In this document: one piece after another, positions 27,901-36,535 of the stretch | Numbering within the stretch: the stretch's first letter is position 1 | How the letters are laid out: each line of letters begins with the position of its first letter | Origin: Bacillota bacterium | GTDB taxonomy: Bacteria > Bacillota > Clostridia > Christensenellales > Aristaeellaceae | Reading direction: 5' to 3' | Length of the DNA: 64,000 bases | Assembly: GCA_023398575.1 (NCBI GenBank) | Contig: JAEWSC010000012.1 | Coordinates: 13,594-77,593 of the forward strand | The notes under the pieces: generated by a model | The model's input: only the letters and a program-made list of their open reading frames with translations | Told to the model about the DNA's origin: nothing | The model's database searches: none | Position numbers and translations under genes: made by a program

Positions 27901-28479
27901 GATCTTGTCCAGATCCAACTCCAGCAACATTTGCTTTACAGCTTCTGCACCCATGCCGGCCTTAAAGGAGTTGCGGCCGCACTTCATTTCCACTTCACGA
28001 TAGCGGGCATCAGAAATCAGCTCGTGCTTTTTGAGGCCGGTCACATTGCTATCACCGGGATCAAGGACAATGAAGGAGGCAAAGTACAGCACCTTCTCCA
28101 GCGCGCGGGGGGATATATCCAGCAGCATACCCATGCGGCTGGGAATGCCCTTGAAATACCAGATATGGCTGACAGGGGCGGCAAGCTGTATATGACCCAT
28201 GCGCTCGCGGCGCACCTTGGCGCGCGTTACCTGCACGCCGCATTTGTCGCAAATCTTGTCCTTGTCCTTGAACTTGATGCGCTTGTATTTGCCGCAATTG
28301 CACTCCCAATCCTTCTGCGGTCCAAAGATACGCTCGCAGAAAAGGCCGTCGCGCTCGGGCTTTAATGTACGGTAGTTGATGGTTTCAGGCTTTGCTACCT
28401 CGCCATAAGACCAGGCGAGAATCTGCTCGGGAGACGCCATTCCAATTTGTATGGAATCCAGATTGGTCAGTTCGAACAA
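24916..28479 (-). CDS. rpoC: RNA polymerase beta' subunit
   Basis: 1187 residues. The catalytic NADFDGDQMAVH motif (about residue 440) holds the three Asp that bind magnesium. The N-terminal zinc finger CNCGKYKRIKFKDKDKICDKCG (residues about 59-80, Cys pairs visible) and the second zinc site (CRNETGVCARCYG, near 880) are intact. The bridge helix and trigger loop are in GLMASPSGKTIELPI and RTFHTGGIAS. I chose the TTG at 28479 as the start: it yields LFELTNLDSIQIG as the family N-terminus and has GGGAG 9 bp upstream. The upstream ATG frames add residues not found in RpoC. The rpoB-rpoC gap of about 250 bp is long and carries a structured repeat. Confidence 0.96.
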   Translation of the reverse strand: MFELTNLDSIQIGMASPEQILAWSYGEVAKPETINYRTLKPERDGLFCERIFGPQKDWECNCGKYKRIKFKDKDKICDKCGVQVTRAKVRRERMGHIQLAAPVSHIWYFKGIPSRMGMLLDISPRALEKVLYFASFIVLDPGDSNVTGLKKHELISDARYREVEMKCGRNSFKAGMGAEAVKQMLLELDLDKISQQLKSEISDLIEKERDREGEGQKRARAVKRLEVVEAFRSSNNRPEWMVLDVVPVIPPDLRPMVQLDGGRFATSDLNDLYRRVINRNNRLKRLLELGAPDIIVRNEKRMLQEAVDALIDNGRRGRAVTGPGNRPLKSLSDLLRGKQGRFRQNLLGKRVDYSGRSVIVVGPELKLYQCGLPKEMALELFKPFVMERLVTLKIAQNVKSAKRMVEKIKPEVWDILEGVIKEHPVLLNRAPTLHRLGIQAFEPILVEGKALKLHPLVCTAYNADFDGDQMAVHVPLSMEAQAEARFLMLAHNNILKPQDGKPVISPTQDMVIGCYYLTMEKPHGLGAGHVFSTPEEALMAYQTKQLELQSPIKVRISRSFNGETARRVIDCTLGRLLFNDAIPQDIGLKDRKSLSDMFVLEVGDLVNKKELGRIVDQCYRTHGVHKTAQVLDAIKKLGFTYSTRGAVTVSVGDIHVPADKPKKLADADAKVRNINNLFRRGLLTENERYNLVVDVWNETTSEIRENILEPLDKFNPIRMMTDSGARGSKAQVSQLAGMRGLMASPSGKTIELPIRANFREGLTVLEFFLSSHGSRKSLADTALRTADSGYLTRRLVDVSQEVIVRELDCFEARGEKVRGITIQEIMSGRQSIESMEDRLRGRVAAEDIVHPVTGEVMVRFNEVIDHIKARDIVKAGVTKASVRSVLTCRNETGVCARCYGTNLATGGAVDIGEAVGIIAAQAIGEPGTQLTMRTFHTGGIASGEDITQGLPRVEELFEARKPKRDAILSEISGRVSISESKKKRELIVTNEEEGHESKAYQITYGSRLKVVDGQMVEAGDELIEGSINPHDLLRILGVKAVQEYLLKEVLSVYRLQGVAVSDKHIEIIVRQMLRKVRVEDSGDTALLPGALVDIFRFEVANRETIMAGGRPAVAKRILLGITKASLATESFLSAASFQETTRVLTEAAIKGKVDPLVGLKENVIIGKLIPAGTGMKRYKNIEIHEAY

Positions 28480-28537
28480 AAGGGTCCACTCCCTTCCATG
28501 TATCCAGGAAAGCCTGAAGGACGATGCACTCCAGACC

Positions 28538-28556
28538 ATAGTCGTTATCGACTAAT
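28538..28556. repeat. Short palindrome upstream of rpoC
   Basis: TAGTCG-TTAT-CGACTA (28539-28554) lies between the structured repeat and the rpoC RBS. Confidence 0.45.
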
Positions 28557-28557
28557 T

Positions 28558-28730
28558 TCCGGGGAAGCCACGAAGGGGTGAAACCCCTTCGTGCATTATC
28601 GTCTCGGCCGGCGGGCCGGGCCGGGCGGGTGCTTGCGGAGCAAGCTTTCCTTACACGATTCGCCGTCCTCGAGCAGAGCTCGCAGGCGAATCGTGCGACC
28701 TCATTAAAATGACTTAGTCATTTTAATGAA
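28558..28730 (-). repeat. Structured modular repeat, copy 2 (between rpoB and rpoC)
   Basis: Read on the minus strand, it begins one base after the rpoB stop. It has a 13-bp hairpin (28729-28701), then an 11-bp stem 28695-28685/28664-28654 enclosing CGAGC/GCTCG (28682-28670). TAAGGAA follows, then GCTTGC-TCC-GCAAGC (28645-28631), a GC-rich run, and a 10-bp stem 28593-28584/28578-28569 followed by TTCCCCGG. Order, spacing and the conserved blocks match copy 1 after glnB, while the outer stems have different sequences that still pair. It lies inside the rpoBC transcript, so it must be tolerated or used there. Confidence 0.75.
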
Positions 28731-31700
28731 TCACAGATCATCATCATCCAGGCTGATATCGCTGAGAGCATCCTCAACGTTGAAGTCTTCCAGGTCTTCT
28801 TCATCCAGGCTAAAGTCGTCGTCGATGGCTTCTTCTTCGGCTTCGTCTGCGCGCCGCGGTGACCGACCGGCATCTTCATCGGTATCCAGGTCAAGCCGCC
28901 CAGCAGGCAGTTCCACTGGCTCCAGATCGTCATCATCCAGTTCGCGGATGATAATCTCCTGTTTATCCTCAGACAATACCTTGATGTCCAAAGACAGGGA
29001 CTGTAGCTCCTTGATCAAAACCTTAAAGCTCTCCGGGACGCCAGGAGCAGGAATATTGTTGCCCTTGACGATGGATTCGTATGTCTTAACACGGCCGACC
29101 ACGTCGTCAGACTTGACGGTGAGAATTTCTTGCAGGGTATTGGCAGCGCCGTAGGCTTCCAGTGCCCATACTTCCATTTCGCCGAAACGCTGACCGCCGA
29201 ACTGGGCCTTACCACCCAAAGGCTGCTGCGTGACCAGGGAGTAGGGACCGGTGGAGCGGGCATGCATCTTATCGTCCACCAGATGGTGAAGCTTTAAGAA
29301 GTACATGTAACCCACGGTCACCGGGTTTTCAAAGGCATCGCCGGTTCGGCCGTCATAGAGGGTCGTCTTGCCGTCGGCACGCTTGCCGGCCATCTGCAGG
29401 CATTCTTCAATTTCTTCCTCGGTAGCACCGTCGAACACGGGGGTGGCAATGTGCCAGCCCAGGGCCTTTGCGGCCAAACCAAGGTGTACTTCCAGCACCT
29501 GGCCCAAGTTCATACGGGAGGGAACGCCCAGCGGGTTCAACACGATCTCCAACGGTGTACCATCGGGCATAAAGGGCATATCCTCTTCACGAAGGATGCG
29601 GGAGATAACGCCCTTGTTTCCGTGACGGCCGGCCATCTTGTCACCTACGCTGATTTTGCGCTTCTGGGCGATGTAGACGCGAACCATCTGGTTGACACCG
29701 GGGGACAGTTCATCATTGTTTTCACGGGTGAAGGTCTTCACATCGACCACGATGCCACCCTCGCCATGGGGAACACGCAGGGAGGTGTCGCGAACTTCGC
29801 GGGCCTTTTCACCAAAGATGGCTCGCAAGAGGCGTTCCTCCGCGGTCAGCTCCGTTTCGCCCTTGGGGGTAACTTTGCCGACCAGGATGTCGCCGGAGCG
29901 GACTTCCGCACCAATGCGGACCACGCCAAACTCATCCAGGTCCTTTACGGCGTCGTCACCGACGCTGGGAATATCACGGGTAATCTCCTCCGGACCCAGC
30001 TTTGTTTCGCGGGCTTCGGATTCGAATTCTTCGATATGAATGGAGGTGTATACATCCTCCTTGACCAGCTTTTCAGAAATCAGGATGGCGTCTTCGTAGT
30101 TGTAGCCCTCCCAAGTCATGAAGCCAATCAATACGTTGCGGCCAAGGCCGATCTCGCCCTTTTCTGTGGATGGGCCGTCTGCCAGCAGGTCGCCTTTTGT
30201 GATTTTTTCGCCGGTCTTCACTACCGGGCGTTGATTGATGCAGGTGCCCTGGTTAGAGCGTGCAAACTTGATCATGCGGTAGCGGTGACGCTCGCCGTGG
30301 TCGTCTTTGATCACAATCTCATCGGCCGATACGCGTTCCACAACGCCGCTTTCCTTCGCCAATACCACAACGCCGGAGTCATGGGCAGCTTTGAACTCCA
30401 TACCCGTACCCACAATGGGGGCTTGGGGAATGAGAAGCGGTACTGCCTGACGCTGCATGTTGGAACCCATCAGAGCGCGGGTGGCGTCGTCATTTTCCAG
30501 GAAGGGGACCATGGCAGTAGCCACAGATACCACCTGCCGGGGGCTAACGTCGATAAAGTCTACCTGGTTGAGCGGTACTTCAATGATCTCGGCTTTGTCA
30601 CGCACGGTAATACGCTCGCGCACAAAGCTGCCATCCGGCTGAAGCGGCTCGTTAGCTTGAGCAACTTTGTAAAAGTCTTCTTCATCGGCAGTCATGTAAA
30701 CAATTTCATCGGTGACCTTATTACTGGCTTTATCCACCTTGCGGTAGGGTGCCTCGATGAAACCATATTCATTAATGCGCGCATATGTGGCCAGTGAGCC
30801 GATCAAACCGATGTTGGGGCCTTCAGGCGTCTCAATGGGACAGATGCGGGCATAATGGCTGTAGTGCACGTCGCGGACCTCAAAGGAGGCGCGGTCACGG
30901 TTCAAACCGCCAGGACCCAGTGCGGAAAGACGGCGTTTGTGGGTCAATTCCGCCAAGGGGTTGGGCTGGTCCATGAACTGGCTCAACTGGGAAGAACCAA
31001 AGAACTCCTTGATGGCGGCGCTGACAGGGCGAATGTTGATAAGTTCGCCAGGGCGGACATCATTGGCATCCTGTATGGCCATGCGCTCACGCACAACGCG
31101 TTCCAGGCGGGAAAGACCGATGCGGATTTGGTTTTGCAAAAGCTCACCTACAGAGCGCAAGCGGCGGTTGCCCAGATGGTCGATGTCGTCAGTGTTGCCA
31201 AGGCCGTAAGGCAAACCCAACAGGTAACTGATCGAAGCCACGATGTCATCTGTCAAAATGTGCTTGGGTACCAAGCTATGTACGTTTTCGCGAACAGCCT
31301 GCTTTAATTGGTCCGGCTCCACGCTTTCGATGATCTTTTTCAGCGTGGGCAAGTGCACAAATTCCAAAATGCCGGCTTCCTTGGGCGGGAAGGGCAGGTA
31401 GGCGGATGCATCAACAAAGTTGTTGCCAATGATCCTATGCACGCGGTTATCGAGCTGGATGTCTACGTGATGGACGCCGCCATTCTGAATCTGCTTGGCG
31501 ATTTCGGCATCAATGGCATCGCCCTTCTTGACCAGCAATTCGCCGGTCTGCGGGTCGATAATATCCTCTGCGGAAACCAACCCTTGAATGCGTGTGGCCA
31601 GAGACAGCTTTTTGTTGAACTTGTAGCGGCCAACCCGCATCAAGTCATAGCGCTTGGGATCAAAGAAAAGCGAATTCAGCAGATTCCTGGCACTCTCCTG

Positions 31701-32444
31701 CGTGGGTGGCTCGCCTGGCTTCTGCCGCTTGTAGATTTCAATGAGGCCGTCTTCCTGAGATTTGGCGTTATCGCCGCGCTGAATAGTGGCCATCAAGCGT
31801 TCATCTTCACCCATGAGGCTGATGATTTCGGCGTCAGTGCCATATCCCAAAGCCCTCAGGATAACGGTGATGGGCAGCTTGCGGGCACGATCGATACGCA
31901 CCCAAAGCACATCATTTGAGTCTGTTTCATACTCCAGCCATGCGCCGCGGTTGGGGATGACAGTGGCGGAGAACAAGTGCTTGCCGGCCTTATCGATGGT
32001 TTCACCAAAATAGACGCCGGGAGAGCGGACCAGCTGGCTGACGATGACGCGCTCAGCGCCGTTGATGATAAAGGTGCCGTGGTTGGTCATCAGCGGGAAA
32101 TCGCCCATGAACACGTCGGATTCCTTGATTTCACCGGTTTCGCGGTTTTTGAGCCTTACGAATACTTTCAAAGGCGCCGCATATGTCAGGTCGCGTTCTT
32201 TGCAGCGCTCCACAGAATGCTTGGGCGTTTCGTCCAGGGAGTAGTCAACAAACTCCAACACCAGGTTTTCACTGTAGTCGGTGATTGGTGATACGTCGGC
32301 CAGCACCTCGCGCAAGTCTTCCTCCAGAAAGCGCTTGTACGAGTTTTTCTGAACCTCGATCAGGTCGGGCATGTCCAGCACTTCGTCGATCCTGGAGAAA
32401 CTCATGCGCTTGCGCAGTTTCCCCATTTGAACCTCGTGCACCAT
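28731..32444 (-). CDS. rpoB: RNA polymerase beta subunit
   Basis: 1237 residues. Standard landmarks include FIINGAERVIVSQLVRSPGVYF, the rifampicin-pocket region (SSQLSQFMDQPNPLAELTHKRRLSALGPGGL), GPSTEKGEIGLGRNVLIGFM and KLHHLVDDKMHARSTGPYSLVTQQPLGGKAQFGGQRFGEMEVWALEAYGA (only the ends are needed: KLHHLVDDKMH and WALEAYGA). The rifampicin cluster residues look wild type (Asp in FMDQ, His in THKR, Ser in RLSAL). The C-terminus carries a long acidic tail rich in Asp and Glu, seen in some Clostridia. The start ATG 32444 follows AAGGGGTGAT. rplJ-rplL are not upstream; the operon has its own promoter and structured leader. Confidence 0.97.
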   Translation of the reverse strand: MVHEVQMGKLRKRMSFSRIDEVLDMPDLIEVQKNSYKRFLEEDLREVLADVSPITDYSENLVLEFVDYSLDETPKHSVERCKERDLTYAAPLKVFVRLKNRETGEIKESDVFMGDFPLMTNHGTFIINGAERVIVSQLVRSPGVYFGETIDKAGKHLFSATVIPNRGAWLEYETDSNDVLWVRIDRARKLPITVILRALGYGTDAEIISLMGEDERLMATIQRGDNAKSQEDGLIEIYKRQKPGEPPTQESARNLLNSLFFDPKRYDLMRVGRYKFNKKLSLATRIQGLVSAEDIIDPQTGELLVKKGDAIDAEIAKQIQNGGVHHVDIQLDNRVHRIIGNNFVDASAYLPFPPKEAGILEFVHLPTLKKIIESVEPDQLKQAVRENVHSLVPKHILTDDIVASISYLLGLPYGLGNTDDIDHLGNRRLRSVGELLQNQIRIGLSRLERVVRERMAIQDANDVRPGELINIRPVSAAIKEFFGSSQLSQFMDQPNPLAELTHKRRLSALGPGGLNRDRASFEVRDVHYSHYARICPIETPEGPNIGLIGSLATYARINEYGFIEAPYRKVDKASNKVTDEIVYMTADEEDFYKVAQANEPLQPDGSFVRERITVRDKAEIIEVPLNQVDFIDVSPRQVVSVATAMVPFLENDDATRALMGSNMQRQAVPLLIPQAPIVGTGMEFKAAHDSGVVVLAKESGVVERVSADEIVIKDDHGERHRYRMIKFARSNQGTCINQRPVVKTGEKITKGDLLADGPSTEKGEIGLGRNVLIGFMTWEGYNYEDAILISEKLVKEDVYTSIHIEEFESEARETKLGPEEITRDIPSVGDDAVKDLDEFGVVRIGAEVRSGDILVGKVTPKGETELTAEERLLRAIFGEKAREVRDTSLRVPHGEGGIVVDVKTFTRENNDELSPGVNQMVRVYIAQKRKISVGDKMAGRHGNKGVISRILREEDMPFMPDGTPLEIVLNPLGVPSRMNLGQVLEVHLGLAAKALGWHIATPVFDGATEEEIEECLQMAGKRADGKTTLYDGRTGDAFENPVTVGYMYFLKLHHLVDDKMHARSTGPYSLVTQQPLGGKAQFGGQRFGEMEVWALEAYGAANTLQEILTVKSDDVVGRVKTYESIVKGNNIPAPGVPESFKVLIKELQSLSLDIKVLSEDKQEIIIRELDDDDLEPVELPAGRLDLDTDEDAGRSPRRADEAEEEAIDDDFSLDEEDLEDFNVEDALSDISLDDDDL

Positions 32445-32485
32445 AAAAAGCCATCACCCCTTATGTTGTCCAACCAGCGCCGCCT

Positions 32486-32570
32486 CTGTGTGGAAATTTC
32501 ATTTTCCCGTTGCTTTTTTGAACGGGACCGTGTACAATACTCCCACAGGGGAGGACATACCTCCACACAG
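32486..32570 (-). promoter_or_regulatory. Structured rpoB leader (three-way junction candidate)
   Basis: On the minus strand a 9-bp closing stem (CTGTGTGGA at 32570-32562 with TCCACACAG at 32494-32486) encloses two hairpins: 32553-32549/32544-32540 (5 bp, CTCCC/GGGAG type) and 32526-32521/32511-32506 (CCCGTT/AACGGG, 9-nt loop). This sits between the promoter and the rpoB RBS. It could support autogenous or other post-transcriptional control of RNA polymerase; I recognise no described RNA family. Confidence 0.55.
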
Positions 32571-32593
32571 TAACGATACTGATGCAAGTTTAA

Positions 32594-32622
32594 AGTCTAT
32601 CACGATTCCCAAACCTTGTCAA
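32594..32622 (-). promoter_or_regulatory. Sigma-A promoter of rpoB-rpoC
   Basis: Minus-strand TTGACA (32622-32617), 17-bp spacer, TAGACT (32599-32594). The predicted leader is about 140 nt. Confidence 0.85.
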
Positions 32623-32771
32623 GGCCGGGTTTTGCTTTTTTTATGCTTTTCAAATAATTTTACGCAAATAGATATGAACCACGCAAAAAGTGACAAGAAA
32701 CCCTGCGTATCTGCGCAACTAGGTCCCCTGTTACTTTTTTGTTGTTTTGGCTGCAAATCGGTTATTGAGCT

Positions 32772-33167
32772 TTATGGCTTTTTAAATTGGCCGATTTTTC
32801 GATCCATGCTGGAGATATGCTGGGTCAGCCACTGCACGACCAGTTGATTGGCATTAAGGATCACCAGCAGGTTTCCGCCAGAAGCAGAATAATCTGCCCG
32901 AAGCTTTGCAAGCTGTCGAACAAACTCGGTATGCGCCGTTTTTTGCTCGTTGTAACCGGGATATCCGATGATGAGCATATATTTTTCTTCATCGGCAAAG
33001 TGCTTTTTGGTATAGTCCTCCAAAAAGTTAAGAAGTTCGCCTACACGTTCTTTGCCTTGATTATTTTTACTGGCCTCAAACAGCTTGTCTGCCTGTTCAA
33101 CCAGTGTCTTGTGCTGGGCGTCGATTTGGGCAACACCAATGGAAAGCGTAGGTGACCAAGGCATCAT
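32772..33167 (-). CDS. Bacteriohemerythrin, paralogue 1
   Basis: 131 residues of a four-helix di-iron O2-binding protein. Ligand motifs are IDAQHKTL (first His), KKHFADEEKYM (HxxxE), TAHTEF and WLTQHISSMD (HxxxxD). The usual HxxxH of helix C reads QKTAH, so the first of the two His is Gln. It is about 80% identical to the gene 210 bp upstream, a tandem duplication. In anaerobes hemerythrins are thought to buffer or deliver oxygen. GGGGGA precedes an ATGATG start, so the first or second ATG may be used. Confidence 0.88.
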   Translation of the reverse strand: MMPWSPTLSIGVAQIDAQHKTLVEQADKLFEASKNNQGKERVGELLNFLEDYTKKHFADEEKYMLIIGYPGYNEQKTAHTEFVRQLAKLRADYSASGGNLLVILNANQLVVQWLTQHISSMDRKIGQFKKP

Positions 33168-33376
33168 TATTTCCCCCTTATTATTAATAGATGTAAATGA
33201 GGTTTAGCTGCCTTCAGTGTTTGAGAATATTGAAACATTTTCACCATAACACCAATTCAGCAATCGGGTAGTAGGTGATGCAGCATGTAAATTTTGAAAA
33301 CTACCCCGGCCGGCATGCCATATGGCTGAGCAGACCAGGGTGGTTGATAATCTTTTCAAACCATGTGCGTATGAAA

Positions 33377-33769
33377 TCAGCCTTTAGTAAACTGGCCGAT
33401 CTTTTTATCCATGTTGGAAATATGTTGTGTCAGCCACTGCAGCACCAACTGGTTAGCATTGAGGATCACCAGCAGGTTTCCGCCGGAAGCAGCGTAATCG
33501 GTGCGAAGCTTGGCAAGCTGGCGTATAAACTCGGTATGAGCTGCCTTCTGCTCATTATAGGCGGGATACTTGATGCTTAGCATATATTTCTCTTCGTCAG
33601 CAAAATGCTTTTTCGTATAATCCTCCAAAAAGTTTAGCAGCTCGCCAACGTACTCCTTGGCCTGGTTATTCTTTCCGGCTTCGAACAATTTGTCGGCTTT
33701 TTCAAACCATGTTTTATGCTGATCATCAATCATAGAAACACCGACTGACAAGTTTGATGTCCAAGGCAT
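33377..33769 (-). CDS. Bacteriohemerythrin, paralogue 2
   Basis: 130 residues, about 25 substitutions from the neighbouring copy, mostly in the N-terminal third. The same ligand set is seen (IDDQHKTW, KKHFADEEKYM, AAHTEF, WLTQHISNMD) and the same His-to-Gln change in helix C (EQKAAH). It has its own promoter at 33819-33847. The 209-bp space between the two genes contains no other gene that I can see; the second copy is either read through or uses a promoter I could not define. Confidence 0.88.
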   Translation of the reverse strand: MPWTSNLSVGVSMIDDQHKTWFEKADKLFEAGKNNQAKEYVGELLNFLEDYTKKHFADEEKYMLSIKYPAYNEQKAAHTEFIRQLAKLRTDYAASGGNLLVILNANQLVLQWLTQHISNMDKKIGQFTKG

Positions 33770-33818
33770 TGGTATCCCTCCTCATGTGTACGAATGTGTT
33801 TCGCGCTTATTCTACATT

Positions 33819-33847
33819 ATTTTACATCCATTTGATCTGATAATCAA
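33819..33847 (-). promoter_or_regulatory. Promoter of hemerythrin paralogue 2
   Basis: Minus-strand TTGATT (33847-33842), 17-bp spacer, TAAAAT (33824-33819). Confidence 0.6.
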
Positions 33848-33988
33848 GCTTATCATTGGAAAAATAATGCTAATATATGATGGATGAATAAGTGGGACCG
33901 GTTTTCTTTCCCTGTATGCAGAATTCTCGCGCTACTCGATTATAATAGAAGGAAACCAAAGCAGTAGAAGAGAAAGCTTATTTGCGGC

Positions 33989-36469
33989 ATGTTGCGAGAT
34001 GGGGCAAATCACCGTTCAAACCGTATGATAAGTTATGAATACACGTATGGAGATGCGTGTATACTAATACAAAGGATAACGATAATAGTGTCAAGTACAT
34101 GCATTGTTCATCGCCACGCTTTAATTAAGCAGCTCGATAAAGAATCAAAGGCCTATAGCGTTCTTTATATTGGCGCGCAAACTGGTTGGGGCAAGACAAC
34201 TGTGATAAAGAGCTGGATGAGGGTATCAGCAAATCATTTTGTGTATCTTCACGCGGGCCAAGATGATTTTTGTGACCGGCTGTGTGCTCTCGTGAAAAAA
34301 CCTGTTGCACGTATGATTGTGGATGATGCACAATGCATTTCTGATCAGCTGATAATTGATAGGATCATGCAGCTGATTGATGATATGCCTCGAGCCAGTT
34401 GTCTAATAATCGCCGGACGCTCTGCTTTATTGCCGTGGCTTAAGCCATTTGTCGCTTCAAACCAGATTTGTGTTTTCGATGCGGAATGGTTACGCTTTTC
34501 CAGTGAAGAAACGATTAAATTGCTCCAATTAAGGGGAATTGCATGGGATACACGTCTTATTAACCAGATAATGAGCACATCAAAAGGGTGGCCGCTTGGT
34601 GTAAGTCTTCTGGCTGCCAGGCTTCAAAAGGAACCTGTATTTAGTGAAGCACTTAGCAGTCTTGCAGACATGGATGTCTTCGACATTTTTGATGTTACAA
34701 TATTTATACAATGGGAAGATGATATTCGACACTTCATGTTGTGCATGGCATCATTCCAATCATTTACTGCTCAAATGGCTGCGATGGTTACTGGAAAGCC
34801 AAACGTGGAAGCGATCTTGTCCAGAATTATGCGTACCAGCAGCTTTCTTACCTTTCAAGGGTCTGATACATACACAGTCGTTCCTCTATTTCATCGGTAT
34901 CTGATGAAAAAGCAGAAGGAAATGTGCAGTCCTGATTTTATTCGTCAGCAATACTTTACCGCTGGCTTATATTATGAGAGGGTCGATGATCTTTTTCATG
35001 CACTAAAGTGCTATGAAAAAGCTGATGATAGGGAAAAGATAACAGAACTGCTTATGGAGAATGCCTGCCGAAGTGCCATTAATGCGTGCTTTCCGGAAAT
35101 GACTGACTACTATTTACGTTTACCCAATCAGACTGTTCTAGCATCGCCAGAATTGATGTGTGCCTTGGCAATGCTTTATTCCTTACGCTGCCAGGTGGAT
35201 GAAAGCGAGGCATGGGTTCGTGCCTTGGAGGATTTCCGGTCCTCTGTACCTAAAGGCGGCAGCCAGTACAAATCGTCCGTAGAATCACTTGCTTATCTTT
35301 ATATCGCCTTGCCACACCGAAGCTCAAAACAGATTGTGCGATTGATTATGGATGCAGTTAAGATACCAATTATAGGCACTACAAGGCTTGCAGAAATCAG
35401 TGTTACAGGGAATTGTCCTAGCTTGATGAATGGAGGCAAGGATTTTTGCGCTTGGGTTCCCCATGCGAATATTCTGTATAAATTACTGAAAACCCCTATC
35501 GAGTATGTCTTTAAGCACAATGGTGCAGGCGTTGCTGATATAGCCATTGGTGAAGTTCTTTATGAAAAAGGCTTATCTGCAAATGATACAGAAGCGATGA
35601 CTCGTTTGAATGCGGGGATTTCAGAGGCGGAAGCCAATGGCACGTTAGAACTGCAGTTTGCGGCCAATGGTATTCTTGCGAAACTCCTTATGGCAAAAGG
35701 AAGCATGGATACGGCAGTTTCCTTGATTGAAAAATGTTACAAAAAGGCACAGGGAAAACACGCATGGTTGCTTGTTAAGAATATTCGGGCATTCCAAATC
35801 CGGCAATGCCTTCTGCGTAATAGGTTAGTCGAAGTGAAGGAATGGGTGGATCTGGAAGCACCTGATGAACTAAGCGATTTTTGTATTCTTGAGCGGTACC
35901 GCTATTTGACGAAGATACGTGCCTATATAATGCTAAAGGATTGGTCAAAAGCTGAATTGCTCATTAGCCGAATGCGAAGTTACTATGAAAAATATCATCG
36001 GCCTTTCGGCTTAATGGAATCAACCCTTCTTTATGCGATTGTGCTTTATCGCAGTAATGATATTGCATGGCGTGAACTGTTTGGACAAGTGCTGGATTTT
36101 TGCAAGAAATATGGCTTTGTCCGACTGATCGCAGACGAAGGCGCAGCTTCCTTGGAATTGATGAGAGCCTATCAGCCTACATATCCATTTGCTCTTTACC
36201 AACAGTTGATGGAAGCAACGCGCAGACATGCGATTCTTTACCCCGATTATTTGAGGGGACAGTTGGGAGGAGTAATCACCATGACAGAGGCAGAGATGAA
36301 TGTACTTCGTTTATTGGCACAAGGCAAAACGAATAGCGAAATCTGCTTATTGCTAGGTATCTCCTTGCGAACTGTAAAATTTCATGCGTCGAACATATAT
36401 GCAAAACTGTGTGTTTCCAATCGTGCTGAAGCCGTAAAAGCGATTTCCTCTTTGGGTTGGAATTTGTAA
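33989..36469 (+). CDS. MalT-like ATP-binding LuxR-family regulator
   Basis: Up to 826 residues. A STAND-type NTPase domain begins early: Walker A GAQTGWGKTT (about residue 64) and Walker B-like RMIVDDAQ (about 108). A long helical, tetratricopeptide-like middle follows (FTAGLYYERVDDLFHALKCYEKADD and similar). The C-terminal LuxR helix-turn-helix is MTEAEMNVLRLLAQGKTNSEICLLLGISLRTVKFH, then IYAKLCVSNRAEAVKAI. Such regulators switch on after inducer and ATP binding. The start is unsure: ATG 33989 gives the longest product but has a weak RBS; GTG 34088 behind AAAGGA would remove 33 residues without loss of the P-loop. TATAAT at 33941 is a likely -10. The inducer and targets are unknown; the downstream secreted protein could be a target. 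Confidence 0.85.
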   Translation: MLRDGANHRSNRMISYEYTYGDACILIQRITIIVSSTCIVHRHALIKQLDKESKAYSVLYIGAQTGWGKTTVIKSWMRVSANHFVYLHAGQDDFCDRLCALVKKPVARMIVDDAQCISDQLIIDRIMQLIDDMPRASCLIIAGRSALLPWLKPFVASNQICVFDAEWLRFSSEETIKLLQLRGIAWDTRLINQIMSTSKGWPLGVSLLAARLQKEPVFSEALSSLADMDVFDIFDVTIFIQWEDDIRHFMLCMASFQSFTAQMAAMVTGKPNVEAILSRIMRTSSFLTFQGSDTYTVVPLFHRYLMKKQKEMCSPDFIRQQYFTAGLYYERVDDLFHALKCYEKADDREKITELLMENACRSAINACFPEMTDYYLRLPNQTVLASPELMCALAMLYSLRCQVDESEAWVRALEDFRSSVPKGGSQYKSSVESLAYLYIALPHRSSKQIVRLIMDAVKIPIIGTTRLAEISVTGNCPSLMNGGKDFCAWVPHANILYKLLKTPIEYVFKHNGAGVADIAIGEVLYEKGLSANDTEAMTRLNAGISEAEANGTLELQFAANGILAKLLMAKGSMDTAVSLIEKCYKKAQGKHAWLLVKNIRAFQIRQCLLRNRLVEVKEWVDLEAPDELSDFCILERYRYLTKIRAYIMLKDWSKAELLISRMRSYYEKYHRPFGLMESTLLYAIVLYRSNDIAWRELFGQVLDFCKKYGFVRLIADEGAASLELMRAYQPTYPFALYQQLMEATRRHAILYPDYLRGQLGGVITMTEAEMNVLRLLAQGKTNSEICLLLGISLRTVKFHASNIYAKLCVSNRAEAVKAISSLGWNL

Positions 36470-36535
36470 AAGATGACTTGGAGATGCATCATCCTGTACT
36501 TTGGTACAGTGTATGGATAGAGGGGAGGTGCTAAA

